Source: CAZUVM01 sp964623885 (GTDB lineage Bacteria; Verrucomicrobiota; Verrucomicrobiia; Limisphaerales; UBA8199). Taken from it: 16,967 bases of DNA. Made by a program: the position numbers and the translations under genes. The DNA lies in NCBI GenBank assembly GCA_964623885.1, contig CAZUVM010000209.1, positions 1-16,967 of the forward strand. Reading direction: 5' to 3'. A model generated the notes under the pieces. The model was not told the DNA's origin. It worked only from the letters and a program-made list of their open reading frames with translations, and did not search any database. Shown piece by piece: positions 7,646 through 15,100 of this stretch; the stretch's first letter is position 1, and the number at the start of each line of letters is the position of its first letter.

Positions 7646-10600
7646 TCAATGAATGACCATTACCGGCTGTCCTGTCGCCAAACGAATCGTCGCTACCTGG
7701 TTCGGCTCCATGCGAAAATGAACCCCGGACCTGTCGCAAACAAGCGGTTTCCCTGCAACCTCCACCGCGTTCGCTTCCCGCGCAGCTTCGATTCTCAGGA
7801 ACGGCAAATCGAGCGTGCCCTCGGTCCCCTGGCCCGCAGTTTCCAATACGCGTGCTACGATTCCTTTTCCATCTTCCGCCGGCTTGAGTGCGCATAACAT
7901 CAGGTTCGCGGGCAACAGCCGGACAAAGCTCGCGTCGCCGGGCGGTAGTGAGCCGCGCCAGCCTGGCAGTTTGTCGCTCGACTTGATCATGGCTGCTTCG
8001 AGCGGAAAACGGGCTTCGCGGCCCGCTCGCGCCGTCCCAGCCGGATCGAACCTGGGGCCACTGGTGATCACGTAGCGATACTGCAATTCCGCGTTCTTCT
8101 TGCCTGCCCATTTCGGCGACCAATAATTGTTCAGGGCATAAGAGAACACCGTAGGCGAAGTGTTTGTGAATTGGGGCAGCCATTTGCCGCGACAGATGTC
8201 GCCCAGGCAAACCAGGGGCGCGTCCACCGCGGCCAGGTTCACCGCTCCGGCTGCGCTCTCGACATTGACGCTGTGCTGGATCGAGAACCAATCGTTGCAA
8301 CCGCCCAGCAGCAAATCCTTTTCCGGATCCACAAACCCGTTCGGGATGTCATAACGGAACTTCCCTGCGCTCAGAGCCCATGGGAAGGCAAAGTACGAAG
8401 CCTGTTTCGCCAGGAGCAAATCGACCTGGATCAGGTTTCGTATCTCGATCTGTTTTACGCTATCCGGCAGGAGAATCTCCGTTTCAATTCGCGGCGTATG
8501 CAACGCTGAGGCGGTCATTCGGATTGTGCGGCCCCACGGCGCGCGCTCGACCTGGGCGAGCATTCCGCCTTCGGCCTGGTGAATCGTTAGTTCCGGCGGC
8601 GGCAGCCAGCGAAACGGATGCAGCAATTGGCTGTCTTCATTGCCCCGGCCGCGCCCGGCCTCGGTGCCGCCGCCCTCGACAAACAGGTATTCATTGGCGG
8701 CAAACGAGCTGGCTTGATCGACGAGTTCGCGGCCGAGTTCTTTGTCGTAGATACTCGTGAGGGCGGCGCGCGCCGGATTGACCGTCACGCGGTAGAACGC
8801 GTTTTCAAACGACAGCGTGGACGTTTCGTCAGTTGGGCTCGTGGAGTTAATGCGTGCAGGGCGGCCGTGGCCAAGGCGATAAACGCGGTAACCCATGGCT
8901 GGCACATTGTCAGCCCAGAACCGGAACGTCTGCACGCCGTCCTTCACCGCCAGCACTTCGCCCTCGACCAGTTGACCGGTAGCCATGTTGGTCAGCACTA
9001 CATTCTGATCGAATTGGAATTGTACCAAACCGCTGCGCGGCCAACTCAACGGATTGAACACCAGCAGGTTTTGGCCGTCAGTCCGGATTTGGTCCGCCAA
9101 CTGGCTCAGTCCGCGGCGCAGCAGCTTGTCGATGTCCCACTCCGCGCGCACGGTCTGATCTTCCTTCTCCTTAACAATGCCCACCGCGGCGTCGCACTCC
9201 GGCCGATCGTTGAGCCCGCCGATGCCGAAATTATGCTCGGCGTAGAGGAGCAACGTTTTCCAGATTCCCTGATCCAGTTCGCGCGGGAAGCGCAGCTTGG
9301 GGTCCATCGCGGCCGCGAGTGTCGCAAACGCTTCGGCCGTCACCGCCCGGCTTTGGTTGACGCGGTCGCGGGCCGTTGCGGCGGCCAGGATGCCGAAGTT
9401 GTCAGCCCAATAAGAGCCACCCGTCCCGCGCACCACTGGCAGGCCATCAGCGTAGTTCTTTTCGACGTAACGGAAGAATTCCGAGAATCGGCAGGTGATG
9501 AGCCGAGGCCAAGCGTAAGCTGTGTTCCAGCGCTCGACGAACGCCGCGTCGTCATATTCGGTGGGCAGATTCTCGACTTCGGTGCCGTACAGCAAAACCG
9601 CATCGGGCTTGTAGCCGTTTTGTTCGTACGCCTTGAGAAAGCGGGCGAGGCCGCCGACGCCGGATTCCATGGCGGGCGGCAAGCCGAACACGGCCTTGAA
9701 TTGATGGTAATGGCCCGAGAACCAGGCGAGCACGCGTTGGCCGTCCGGCCCTTCCCACCAGAACGGCGACCGCACATTCCAATGGCCGTTCACCAGCATC
9801 GGCCCACGATCCTGGTTTCCCCCGTTGGCGAAGTAATGAATTCCGGCGGACGCCAGGATGGAAGGGGTGGACCAGGAAGCGGACGGGACATCGGTGACCA
9901 GGCCAAAATCGAACGGTATGCCGAACCGCGTTTCCTGCTCTTTACTCACATACAAGTTGCGGAGGTTTTCTTCGAGGGATGGATATTCCGTCGCGATGCT
10001 GCAGTAAAACGCGTTCATGCCGACCTGGCCCGCGCGCGCATGTGAAATGAGTTGCGCGGTCACTTTGGCCGAACGCGAATCCAGCCACATATCCGGAATC
10101 CAGCTCCCGTCGAGATTGAACCGGAAACCCGGATGCGCCACGAGCGTCTTCAACAACTGGTCCATGCAACGCGCGTGCACTTCCGCAACCTTCGCCCGGT
10201 AATCCGTGTAGCCGACATCCAGGTGTTCGTTCGGCGCGTAGAAAATCTTCCACCTCCTGGTCGGGGTAAACTCGCTTTCGCAAGTCACGGCCCCAGCAAC
10301 GCCCGCTCCGCCGTTATCGAACTCAATCCGGGCCTTGCCTGCCGGCAAGTCAGCCGGGACCAGGAACGAAAAACGTCCCTCGCCGAATTCACCATGCGGT
10401 AAGGCATCCACCTCAATTCTAAACTTCCCAATGTGGATGGCCGCGGGTCCTCCAGCCCAGGTCGCTGGATAACGAACCTCCAGATAACATAGCTCGTTCT
10501 CCGCCTTGCCCGATTTGGGAAAAAATACCGTCGGCCGAATCGACGCTTCCAATTTCTCCGGTATCGTTCCCTGCGCGTCGTAACTGAGCGCCAAGGCATC

Positions 10601-11317
10601 GTAGAAAAACCCCGAATCCCCGGTGCCGCCCACGGTGCGGTTGTGCACGATAACCAACGGGTCGTTTACCGCGGTAAAAGCAATCTCGTTTTCGCCCGCT
10701 TTGAACAATGATGGCAACAGGGCAATCCGCTTGTGCTGGCTCGAACGGATGACATTGAACTCGTCATCAACCGCGCCCAACTCGAACATCGGATCCGGAT
10801 CGAAGTAATACCGCCCACGATGCCCGTTCACTTCGAGGTCCAATGCCGGAACACGCGGCTGGCGAAACAGTAAATCCAGGTCGAGATAAAAAACTCCGGT
10901 ACCATTCTCCGACGCCATATCGAACTGCAGCGCATACCTCCAGGCTGTTGCACCGGCATAGGTTCCCCTCTCCGCCTCTGGGGGAGAGGGGTTAGGGGTG
11001 AGGTGGTCGTGTGCGGTTTTGTCATGCGGAGCGCTGGCATCCCTGGGAGCGCCGGCATCTTTGCCGGCCCGCGCACCTTCCCCATAAGCCCCATTGCCTG
11101 AACCGGGATGAAACCTGGGCCAGCGCTTTTCCTGCCCCTCACCACCGAGCCGCACGATTATTTGCCGATTTGTGCTTCCAGGGTTCGGTGCAGCCCCAAA
11201 CTCATGATCGGACCGGTCCACCTTGCCCAGGCTCCAAACCACTTGCTCGGCCGCCCACACCGGCAGCGCAGCCGCTAGCAAACCACACCAGCCTGCCGCT
11301 CGGAGGAAAGAGAACAC
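7646..11317 (-). CDS. Secreted glycoside hydrolase family 38-like protein (alpha-mannosidase-type)
   Basis: The product is a 1,223-residue exported enzyme. A signal peptide spans residues 1-22 (hydrophobic core, VWA before AEQ). Residues about 23-250 form a beta-rich region ending FFYDALALSYDA, reminiscent of carbohydrate-binding jelly-roll modules. The GH38-type catalytic part starts near 355. APNEHLDVGYTDY carries H365 and D367, the expected zinc ligands. LVTDVPSASW carries D476 as candidate nucleophile, and YAEHNFGIGG carries H695 as a further zinc ligand. The C-terminal third is beta-rich, as in GH38 proteins. Hydrolysis of alpha-mannosides is the family expectation, but the substrate is unproven. 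The start is GTG with no strong ribosome-binding site. Residues about 58-122 are Gly/Ala/Pro-rich and encoded by repeat-like DNA. The gene stands alone between a convergent neighbour and a repeat-filled gap. Confidence 0.85.
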   Translation of the reverse strand: MFSFLRAAGWCGLLAAALPVWAAEQVVWSLGKVDRSDHEFGAAPNPGSTNRQIIVRLGGEGQEKRWPRFHPGSGNGAYGEGARAGKDAGAPRDASAPHDKTAHDHLTPNPSPPEAERGTYAGATAWRYALQFDMASENGTGVFYLDLDLLFRQPRVPALDLEVNGHRGRYYFDPDPMFELGAVDDEFNVIRSSQHKRIALLPSLFKAGENEIAFTAVNDPLVIVHNRTVGGTGDSGFFYDALALSYDAQGTIPEKLEASIRPTVFFPKSGKAENELCYLEVRYPATWAGGPAAIHIGKFRIEVDALPHGEFGEGRFSFLVPADLPAGKARIEFDNGGAGVAGAVTCESEFTPTRRWKIFYAPNEHLDVGYTDYRAKVAEVHARCMDQLLKTLVAHPGFRFNLDGSWIPDMWLDSRSAKVTAQLISHARAGQVGMNAFYCSIATEYPSLEENLRNLYVSKEQETRFGIPFDFGLVTDVPSASWSTPSILASAGIHYFANGGNQDRGPMLVNGHWNVRSPFWWEGPDGQRVLAWFSGHYHQFKAVFGLPPAMESGVGGLARFLKAYEQNGYKPDAVLLYGTEVENLPTEYDDAAFVERWNTAYAWPRLITCRFSEFFRYVEKNYADGLPVVRGTGGSYWADNFGILAAATARDRVNQSRAVTAEAFATLAAAMDPKLRFPRELDQGIWKTLLLYAEHNFGIGGLNDRPECDAAVGIVKEKEDQTVRAEWDIDKLLRRGLSQLADQIRTDGQNLLVFNPLSWPRSGLVQFQFDQNVVLTNMATGQLVEGEVLAVKDGVQTFRFWADNVPAMGYRVYRLGHGRPARINSTSPTDETSTLSFENAFYRVTVNPARAALTSIYDKELGRELVDQASSFAANEYLFVEGGGTEAGRGRGNEDSQLLHPFRWLPPPELTIHQAEGGMLAQVERAPWGRTIRMTASALHTPRIETEILLPDSVKQIEIRNLIQVDLLLAKQASYFAFPWALSAGKFRYDIPNGFVDPEKDLLLGGCNDWFSIQHSVNVESAAGAVNLAAVDAPLVCLGDICRGKWLPQFTNTSPTVFSYALNNYWSPKWAGKKNAELQYRYVITSGPRFDPAGTARAGREARFPLEAAMIKSSDKLPGWRGSLPPGDASFVRLLPANLMLCALKPAEDGKGIVARVLETAGQGTEGTLDLPFLRIEAAREANAVEVAGKPLVCDRSGVHFRMEPNQVATIRLATGQPVMVIH
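10965..10991. repeat. Palindrome inside the GH38-like gene (CCCCTCTCC arms)
   Basis: Perfect 9-base arms, CCCCTCTCC and GGAGAGGGG, flank a 9-base loop. Read on the coding strand this and the adjoining bases give LTPNPSPPEAERG, the peptide that results when a common CTCACCCCTAACCCCTCTCC-type intergenic repeat is translated. It lies in the low-complexity part of the GH38-like protein. Confidence 0.7.
11021..11068. repeat. Repeat-like palindrome and tandem unit inside the GH38-like gene
   Basis: A perfect hairpin (arms GCCGGCA and TGCCGGC, loop TCTT on the plus strand) lies at 11051-11068. Beside it, on the coding strand, an 18-base unit beginning GATGCC is repeated twice with changes. It encodes DAGAPR then DASAPH. 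This looks like intergenic palindromic repeat DNA that is read in frame. Confidence 0.65.
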
Positions 11318-11350
11318 GTGATCAGTTATCGGTGATTGTTGATCGGTGCC
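11316..11350 (+). repeat. Heptamer tandem repeat (CAGTRAT family)
   Basis: About five heptamer units run ACGTGAT, CAGTTAT, CGGTGAT, TGTTGAT, CGGTGCC directly upstream of the GH38-like start and overlap its GTG. They belong to the same degenerate family as 14921-14983. Confidence 0.6.
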
Positions 11351-11389
11351 TTGCCGAAGCAGTGCGAAGGGAAGAGTTTCAGCGAAAGT

Positions 11390-11431
11390 GGCTCACGTTT
11401 CACGCATCACGTATCACGCATCCTGCATTTG
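11390..11431 (+). repeat. Heptamer tandem repeat (GYATCAC family), array 1
   Basis: Six consecutive 7-base units are visible: GGCTCAC, GTTTCAC, GCATCAC, GTATCAC, GCATCCT, GCATTTG. Positions 1 and 4-6 are the most constant. The unit recurs at 11601-11635. Confidence 0.75.
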
Positions 11432-11440
11432 CTTGCGTCC

Positions 11441-11475
11441 TCGCGAAGCGTCTGGAGTGCGCGGCATTCCCGCGC
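11441..11475 (-). repeat. REP-like element B, copy 3
   Basis: On the minus strand it reads as a hairpin (arms GCGCGG and CCGCGC, loop GAATG), then ACTCCAGAC, then GCTTCGCGA. Bases 11441-11478 match 16381-16418 at 37 of 38 positions. Related copies are at 16326-16360 and 16381-16415. Confidence 0.8.
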
Positions 11476-11531
11476 TCTTCATCCCTCCTCACCCCTGACT
11501 CCCGAAATATCCGGCATCCAGCATTCTTAGC

Positions 11532-11594
11532 GACCTTTGCGCCCTTAGCGTGAGGACAATAACTCGTCCAATCTTTCATCCTGTCATCCTGTCA
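11532..11594 (+). repeat. Dispersed intergenic module (TTTGCG-TTAGCG-GTGAGGA-TTCATCCTG)
   Basis: The words CCTTTGCG, CTTAGCG, TGAGGACAAT, ACTCGTCC and TTCATCCTGTCATCC occur in the same order as in a diverged copy at 16464-16530. Both copies lie downstream of a family B REP-like element and upstream of a CCCGTATC word. This points to a shared composite origin. Confidence 0.6.
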
Positions 11595-11600
11595 GTTCCC

Positions 11601-11635
11601 GTATCCCGTATCACGTTTCACGCATCACGCCTCAC
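11601..11635 (+). repeat. Heptamer tandem repeat (GYATCAC family), array 2
   Basis: Five units are visible: GTATCCC, GTATCAC, GTTTCAC, GCATCAC, GCCTCAC. They share the unit of 11390-11431 and run into the stop codon of the coiled-coil gene that ends at 11632. Confidence 0.75.
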
Positions 11636-12162
11636 CTGTGCACAAACATCGCGATCACGCCCAGCAGCACAAAAAACAAAATGATCACGAGCGCGATAAA
11701 CCGGTTGCGCGCTACCCTTTTCTCGTAACGCAAAGGACGCAGGCCCTGGATCCCGCCGGCCGCCAGGTAGCTCACCAGCTTCGGATTGGTTGTCGAGGGA
11801 CCCTGGAACTGGCCGCGCACGCGCCGCAGCAGTGCCGGCAAGTCGTATTTGCGCATCCCCAGCTCGTTGAAATGCTCGGGCGTCGTCGGCGTTTCTGAGC
11901 GCGCAATCAATTTGTCCTGATCCACTTCTTCGAACACCGGCTCGGGCAACACCCTCACCACTGGCTCCGGCGCCGCCGAGGTTCCGGTGTGCGTCACCGT
12001 CTCGCCTTGCGGGATCGCCGTCGAGCGCAGCCGCGGCTGCTCCTTCTGCGTCTGCAATTGAGAATCCAGCGCCTTGATCTGCGACTCCAGCAACGCGATC
12101 TTCCCGTTCAGCGCCTTGGCGCGGTCTGAAATCGGGTCCGAGGTTTTTTTAAACCAGGCCAT
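11632..12162 (-). CDS. Hypothetical protein, coiled coil plus C-terminal membrane anchor
   Basis: I do not recognise a family. The 176-residue product has a predicted helical coiled-coil at about 12-42 (RAKALNGKIALLESQIKALD and following). A Pro/Thr-rich middle follows, then a helical stretch (HFNELGMRKYDLPALLRRVR). A single C-terminal hydrophobic segment spans about 155-174 (FIALVIILFFVLLGVIAMFV) and is preceded by basic residues, consistent with a tail anchor facing the cytoplasm. No signal peptide is visible. Its start lies 6 bases after the stop of the gene at 12169-12843, which has the same layout, so the two are very likely one operon and may form a membrane-tethered complex. The partner idea is inference. 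Confidence 0.75.
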   Translation of the reverse strand: MAWFKKTSDPISDRAKALNGKIALLESQIKALDSQLQTQKEQPRLRSTAIPQGETVTHTGTSAAPEPVVRVLPEPVFEEVDQDKLIARSETPTTPEHFNELGMRKYDLPALLRRVRGQFQGPSTTNPKLVSYLAAGGIQGLRPLRYEKRVARNRFIALVIILFFVLLGVIAMFVHR

Positions 12163-12168
12163 GCGTGA

Positions 12169-12843
12169 TTAACGCCTCAGCAATACCACCAGCAACGCGC
12201 CAAACCCCAGCGCGACCACCAGCGCCAGCGGCCACGTGAGCGCAAAACCGAACCGGCATAGCTCCCCGAAACTGTGCGACGCCAAATCCGCCGGCGCGAC
12301 GACGGCCGGCGGCCGGGCTCCCTGCTGCTCCGGCGCCGCGGCCGGCGTCGACAACACCGGGAACTTCAGCCGCGCCGCATTCCATTCCATGCGCGCGTTC
12401 TCCACCGCCGTCAGCGCCCGAGTCAGTTCCACCCCGAAATTCTCCTGCTTCCATGTTTCCTCGTGCACGGACTGCACCTTATCCAGCGCCTCTCGCAGGT
12501 CCGCCAGGCTCTTGGCCATCTGCTCCGCGTCGCGTCGCGCGCTGAACTCCGCCTCCTCCAGCAACCCCACGCCGCGGGTGAGGCTTTGCACCATTTCCTG
12601 ACGGCCGGTTTGAAACTCGAGCTGCCGGCGCCGCGTTTCCTCCAGCGCCGCCCGTTCCCGTTCCAGCTCCTCCTGCGTCCGCTTCAGGTCGGCCAGTTTC
12701 TTTTGCGCCTCCGCCACCCGCGCATCTACCTCTTCCCGCGACGGCGCCCGCGACGCTGCCCCTGCCGACGCAGCGAAGTGCGGCGACTTGTGCAACTGAA
12801 AATCGCCATCAATAAACTCCGATGAATCGAAATCCTGAGACAT
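12169..12843 (-). CDS. Hypothetical protein, long coiled coil plus C-terminal membrane anchor
   Basis: No family is recognised. It has 224 residues. An acidic N terminus (MSQDFDSSEFIDGDF) is followed by an Ala/Ser-rich patch. A long Glu/Arg/Leu-rich coiled-coil runs over about 35-150 (REEVDARVAEAQKKLADLKR, ERERAALEETRRRQLEFQ). A Pro/Ala linker follows, then one hydrophobic C-terminal helix at about 200-222 ending LLRR. There is no signal peptide, so a cytoplasmic coiled coil tethered to the inner membrane is the simplest topology. It is the first gene of a tight pair with 11632-12162. The ATG at 12843 is used because no in-frame alternative explains the acidic N terminus. A GGAGG lies upstream but about 15 bases away, which is too far to be convincing. 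Confidence 0.78.
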   Translation of the reverse strand: MSQDFDSSEFIDGDFQLHKSPHFAASAGAASRAPSREEVDARVAEAQKKLADLKRTQEELERERAALEETRRRQLEFQTGRQEMVQSLTRGVGLLEEAEFSARRDAEQMAKSLADLREALDKVQSVHEETWKQENFGVELTRALTAVENARMEWNAARLKFPVLSTPAAAPEQQGARPPAVVAPADLASHSFGELCRFGFALTWPLALVVALGFGALLVVLLRR

Positions 12844-12878
12844 GCTCGAATCTTAATCCTCCGCCCCTAATGCTGTAA

Positions 12879-12915
12879 ACTGGATACTCGTTGCTTGAGC
12901 TAGTGGATATCCAGT
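12879..12915. promoter_or_regulatory. Inverted repeat upstream of the coiled-coil pair
   Basis: The 8-base arms ACTGGATA and TATCCAGT are perfect and separated by 21 bases, 36-72 bases before the start of the coiled-coil gene at 12843. It could be a regulator site or a chance palindrome. No promoter boxes could be tied to it. Confidence 0.25.
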
Positions 12916-12927
12916 GAGTTTCCCTCC

Positions 12928-12951
12928 TAATCCTAATCGTAATCGTAATCC
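12928..12951 (+). repeat. Hexamer tandem repeat (TAATCG type)
   Basis: Four exact-length units, TAATCC, TAATCG, TAATCG, TAATCC, are seen. The same hexamer array occurs at 7521-7551. A TTTTGCG/GCGGTC/TTCATCCTG module follows immediately and abuts the gene fragment at 12981. Confidence 0.75.
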
Positions 12952-12980
12952 TTTTGCGTCTGCGGTCCTGTTCATCCTGC

Positions 12981-13232
12981 TTCTACGCTATGCACGGCAA
13001 CATGTCTGAATCCTGCCTCGATTGGTACACCTTCAGGTTACCGGGCGGAAGCGTCACGAACCCGATGGGCCCCGCGTCCGGCAAACTGCGTGTCAAACGC
13101 GGCGGAAGCTGGAACCGGGTTGCGCTCGAGTGCAGTTCGGCTGCGAGAAACGCCAGCAGCCCCGTCCACGCTACCACCGAAGGCTGTCGCATCGCGTTGG
13201 TCCCCGATATCCGGCCCGCACTCGCAAACTGA
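12981..13232 (+). pseudogene. Formylglycine-generating-enzyme (SUMF1/FGE-sulfatase) family C-terminal fragment
   Basis: About 83 codons up to the TGA at 13230-13232 match the C-terminal end of the FGE-sulfatase/SUMF1 fold. FYAMHGNMSESCLDWY corresponds to the family's LYDMHGNVWEWCLDWY. LPGGSVTNPMGPASG, RVKRGGSWNR, ECSSAARNASSP and CRIALVPDI follow in the family's order. The N-terminal two-thirds of the domain is absent. Homology stops exactly where a TTCATCCTG intergenic module begins (12971-12979), indicating a rearrangement or deletion breakpoint. The conserved Trp-Glu-Trp after HGNV is altered to SES, as expected for decay. The remaining frame is still open, so the loss may be recent. It is very unlikely to encode a functional enzyme. 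Confidence 0.75.
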
Positions 13233-13477
13233 TTACTGAATACAGATTCTTGCCCTCCACACCTGCCTGTCCTCTCACCGCCTACCGGTACCTATCACTG
13301 ATTCCCTGCAACTCTGTATTTTCTAACGCCTTACCTATTGATCCTAAATCCCCATTTCGAGACCTCCGCGCTCACGAGAATGGCCCGGAACTGGCTGTAG
13401 CTGCAAGGTTATGAGAATCGGCAAAGCCGGAGACTTTTGAGCGTCGTAAAAAATTGCAACGCTGCCGAATCAGAATC

Positions 13478-14917
13478 ATGAACACCAAACAACTGAACGT
13501 CGCGCTTGTTACTCTGTCTCTCCTCGCCCCGCTTACGTCCGTTCGCGCGGCGGACGTGATCTCCGTATGGGGCGGCGCGCGAAGCACAATCATTCTCAAA
13601 TCCGACGGCACCGTGTGGACCTGGGGCGCAAATTTCAATGGCAAGCTCGGTTTGGGCGAGACGAACGACCAGCGCGCTCTCACGCCCGTGGAAGTGCACG
13701 GCCCCGGCAACGTCAGCTATCTCAACTCCGTTGCCGCGGTCATGGGCGGTGAAATCCACAATGTCGCGTTGAAGTCCGACGGCACAGTCTGGTGCTGGGG
13801 CTGGAATGCCTTTGGACAATTGGGCAACGGCACTACCAATGATTCGTGGGTGCCGACCCAGGCCGGGCTCACTGCCACTCCGCCGTTGGCGAACGTGGTG
13901 AAGCTTGGCGGGCGCCCGTATTTCACGCTCGCGGAAAAGGCCGACGGCACCATCTGGGCCTGGGGCATGAACCAGTTCGGGCAGATGGGCAACGGCACGC
14001 TCACGCCATTTGGCGGTCCGCCAAACAGTGTGCCGGTGCTGGTCAGCAATTCGCAGCCGGGCGGCCCGATCAATGGCGCGGCGCAAATCACTTGCGGCTA
14101 TCAATTCGGTGCCGCACTCACCACGAACGGCACGGTTTGGGTCTGGGGCAGCGGCACGCACGGCGAGCTGGGCACCGGCGCGACCACCACCAATTACATT
14201 CCCGTTCAGGTGCCGGGCCTATCCAACATCACTCAGATCTCCGCCGGCTGGTTCCACATCCTGGCGCGCAAATCCGACGGCACGGCCTGGGCCTGGGGCG
14301 ACAATTTCAATGGCGAGCTTGGCGACGGCACGACGAACAATGCCTTTTCCCCCGTGCTCGTGACGAACGTGAGCAACATCATCGCGGTGTCCGGTGGCGA
14401 CAGTCATTCTTCCGCGCTCGCGGCCGACGGCACGATTTGGAAATTCGGCAGGAACGACGTGGGCGAGCTGGGCAACGGCTCGGTGAACACCAACGCCAAC
14501 CCTTTCCCCGCGAAAATCCTCACGGACAAATTCGGCAATGTCTTCAGCAATGTCGTGATGATGGCCGCCCGGGATTATCATAACATCGCGCTAAAGTCGG
14601 ACGGCTCGGTATGGATGTGGGGCGCGAACGATCAGGGCCAGTGCGGCAACGGCACACAAAACGACACGTGGCGGCCGATGCCGGTGGTGGGCCTCGGGTC
14701 GCGCGTGCCGAAGCTGTTGAATGTTGCCGCGGGAGCGCCGGGATTCGCGAATCTTTCCTGGTCCTGTTCCACCGGAGAATATTTCAATGTGGAAATGTCG
14801 TCGGACCCGTCCAAAGGATTTGTCACCTGGCAAACCAACCTGCTGGCCACCCCGCCGACGGCTGTGGTCCCGGCCCCGCTCGGCGCGGGTGCGTCGTTTT
14901 ACCGATTGCGGTTTTGA
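13478..14917 (+). CDS. Secreted RCC1-repeat beta-propeller protein
   Basis: The product has 479 residues from the ATG at 13478, preferred over an upstream in-frame TTG at 13454. The ATG gives a clean signal peptide (NTK, then LNVALVTLSLLAPLTSVRA, predicted cleavage before ADV). Seven RCC1-type repeats follow, each with a Gly-rich lead, a SDGTVWxWG strand and a GxLGxGT turn: SDGTVWTWG, SDGTVWCWG, ADGTIWAWG, TNGTVWVWG, SDGTAWAWG, ADGTIWKFG and SDGSVWMWG. Seven repeats are enough for a complete propeller. A C-terminal domain of about 70 residues ends in ASFYRLRF, a tail seen on many exported verrucomicrobial proteins and possibly a sorting or anchoring module (inference). RCC1 proteins act through binding surfaces, and the ligand here is unknown. 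It is flanked by repeats and appears to be a single-gene transcript. Confidence 0.88.
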   Translation: MNTKQLNVALVTLSLLAPLTSVRAADVISVWGGARSTIILKSDGTVWTWGANFNGKLGLGETNDQRALTPVEVHGPGNVSYLNSVAAVMGGEIHNVALKSDGTVWCWGWNAFGQLGNGTTNDSWVPTQAGLTATPPLANVVKLGGRPYFTLAEKADGTIWAWGMNQFGQMGNGTLTPFGGPPNSVPVLVSNSQPGGPINGAAQITCGYQFGAALTTNGTVWVWGSGTHGELGTGATTTNYIPVQVPGLSNITQISAGWFHILARKSDGTAWAWGDNFNGELGDGTTNNAFSPVLVTNVSNIIAVSGGDSHSSALAADGTIWKFGRNDVGELGNGSVNTNANPFPAKILTDKFGNVFSNVVMMAARDYHNIALKSDGSVWMWGANDQGQCGNGTQNDTWRPMPVVGLGSRVPKLLNVAAGAPGFANLSWSCSTGEYFNVEMSSDPSKGFVTWQTNLLATPPTAVVPAPLGAGASFYRLRF

Positions 14918-14920
14918 GAC

Positions 14921-14983
14921 CAGTGATCGGTAACCAGTAATCAGTTATCAGTGGTCAGTGATCGGTAAGCAGTAATCAGTGGC
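14921..14983 (+). repeat. Heptamer tandem repeat (CAGTRAT family), nine units
   Basis: Nine back-to-back 7-base units keep strict register: CAGTGAT, CGGTAAC, CAGTAAT, CAGTTAT, CAGTGGT, CAGTGAT, CGGTAAG, CAGTAAT, CAGTGGC. C1, G3 and T4 are constant, position 2 is A or G, and positions 5-7 vary. The array starts 3 bases after the RCC1 stop codon. Confidence 0.85.
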
Positions 14984-15065
14984 GTTCTCATGGAGCAATC
15001 CGTCGCACTGGCCACAGAAAGAATCGGCTTTTTCCATCATTGAATTCAACATCCGCCCTTCGCCC

Positions 15066-15094
15066 TTGACATACATTGCACTGCAATGTATAAG
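15066..15094 (+). promoter_or_regulatory. Near-consensus sigma-70 promoter of the padR operon
   Basis: A perfect -35 TTGACA (15066-15071) and a -10 TATAAG (15089-15094) are separated by 17 bases. Transcription would begin about seven bases after the -10, close to the ATG at 15101, so the message would be leaderless or nearly so. The space between the boxes is occupied by the palindromic operator. Confidence 0.8.
15071..15091. promoter_or_regulatory. Perfect 21-base palindrome, probable PadR operator
   Basis: The arms ATACATTGCA and TGCAATGTAT are exact reverse complements around one central C. They span from the last base of the -35 box into the -10 box, so bound protein would block RNA polymerase. 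PadR-family repressors commonly bind inverted repeats containing ATGT/ACAT half sites and repress their own operon. Both half sites are present here, in the order ACAT then ATGT. Assignment to the adjacent PadR protein is by position and symmetry. Confidence 0.75.
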
Positions 15095-15100
15095 GCCCTT

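Larger units (their letters stand above)
11318..11631. other. Repeat-filled intergenic region, no gene
   Basis: The 314 bases between two minus-strand genes appear to be almost entirely a mosaic of repeats: CAGTRAT heptamers (to 11350), GYATCAC heptamers (11390-11431 and 11601-11635), a REP-like hairpin of family B (11441-11475), and a TTTGCG/TTAGCG/GTGAGGA/TTCATCCTG module (11532-11594). I see no credible coding frame. The promoter of the GH38-like gene must lie here but could not be picked out. Confidence 0.6.

Noticed and set aside
8618..10045. A 475-codon plus-strand open frame inside the GH38-like gene
   Set aside because: It is antisense to a gene with clear catalytic motifs. The composition (Arg/Ala/Val/His-rich, no domain) is typical of a shadow frame in GC-rich DNA.
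13409..14161. A 250-codon minus-strand open frame over the RCC1 gene
   Set aside because: It is the shadow of the RCC1 repeats. The plus frame has a signal peptide and seven clear repeats, whereas the minus frame has no recognisable domain.
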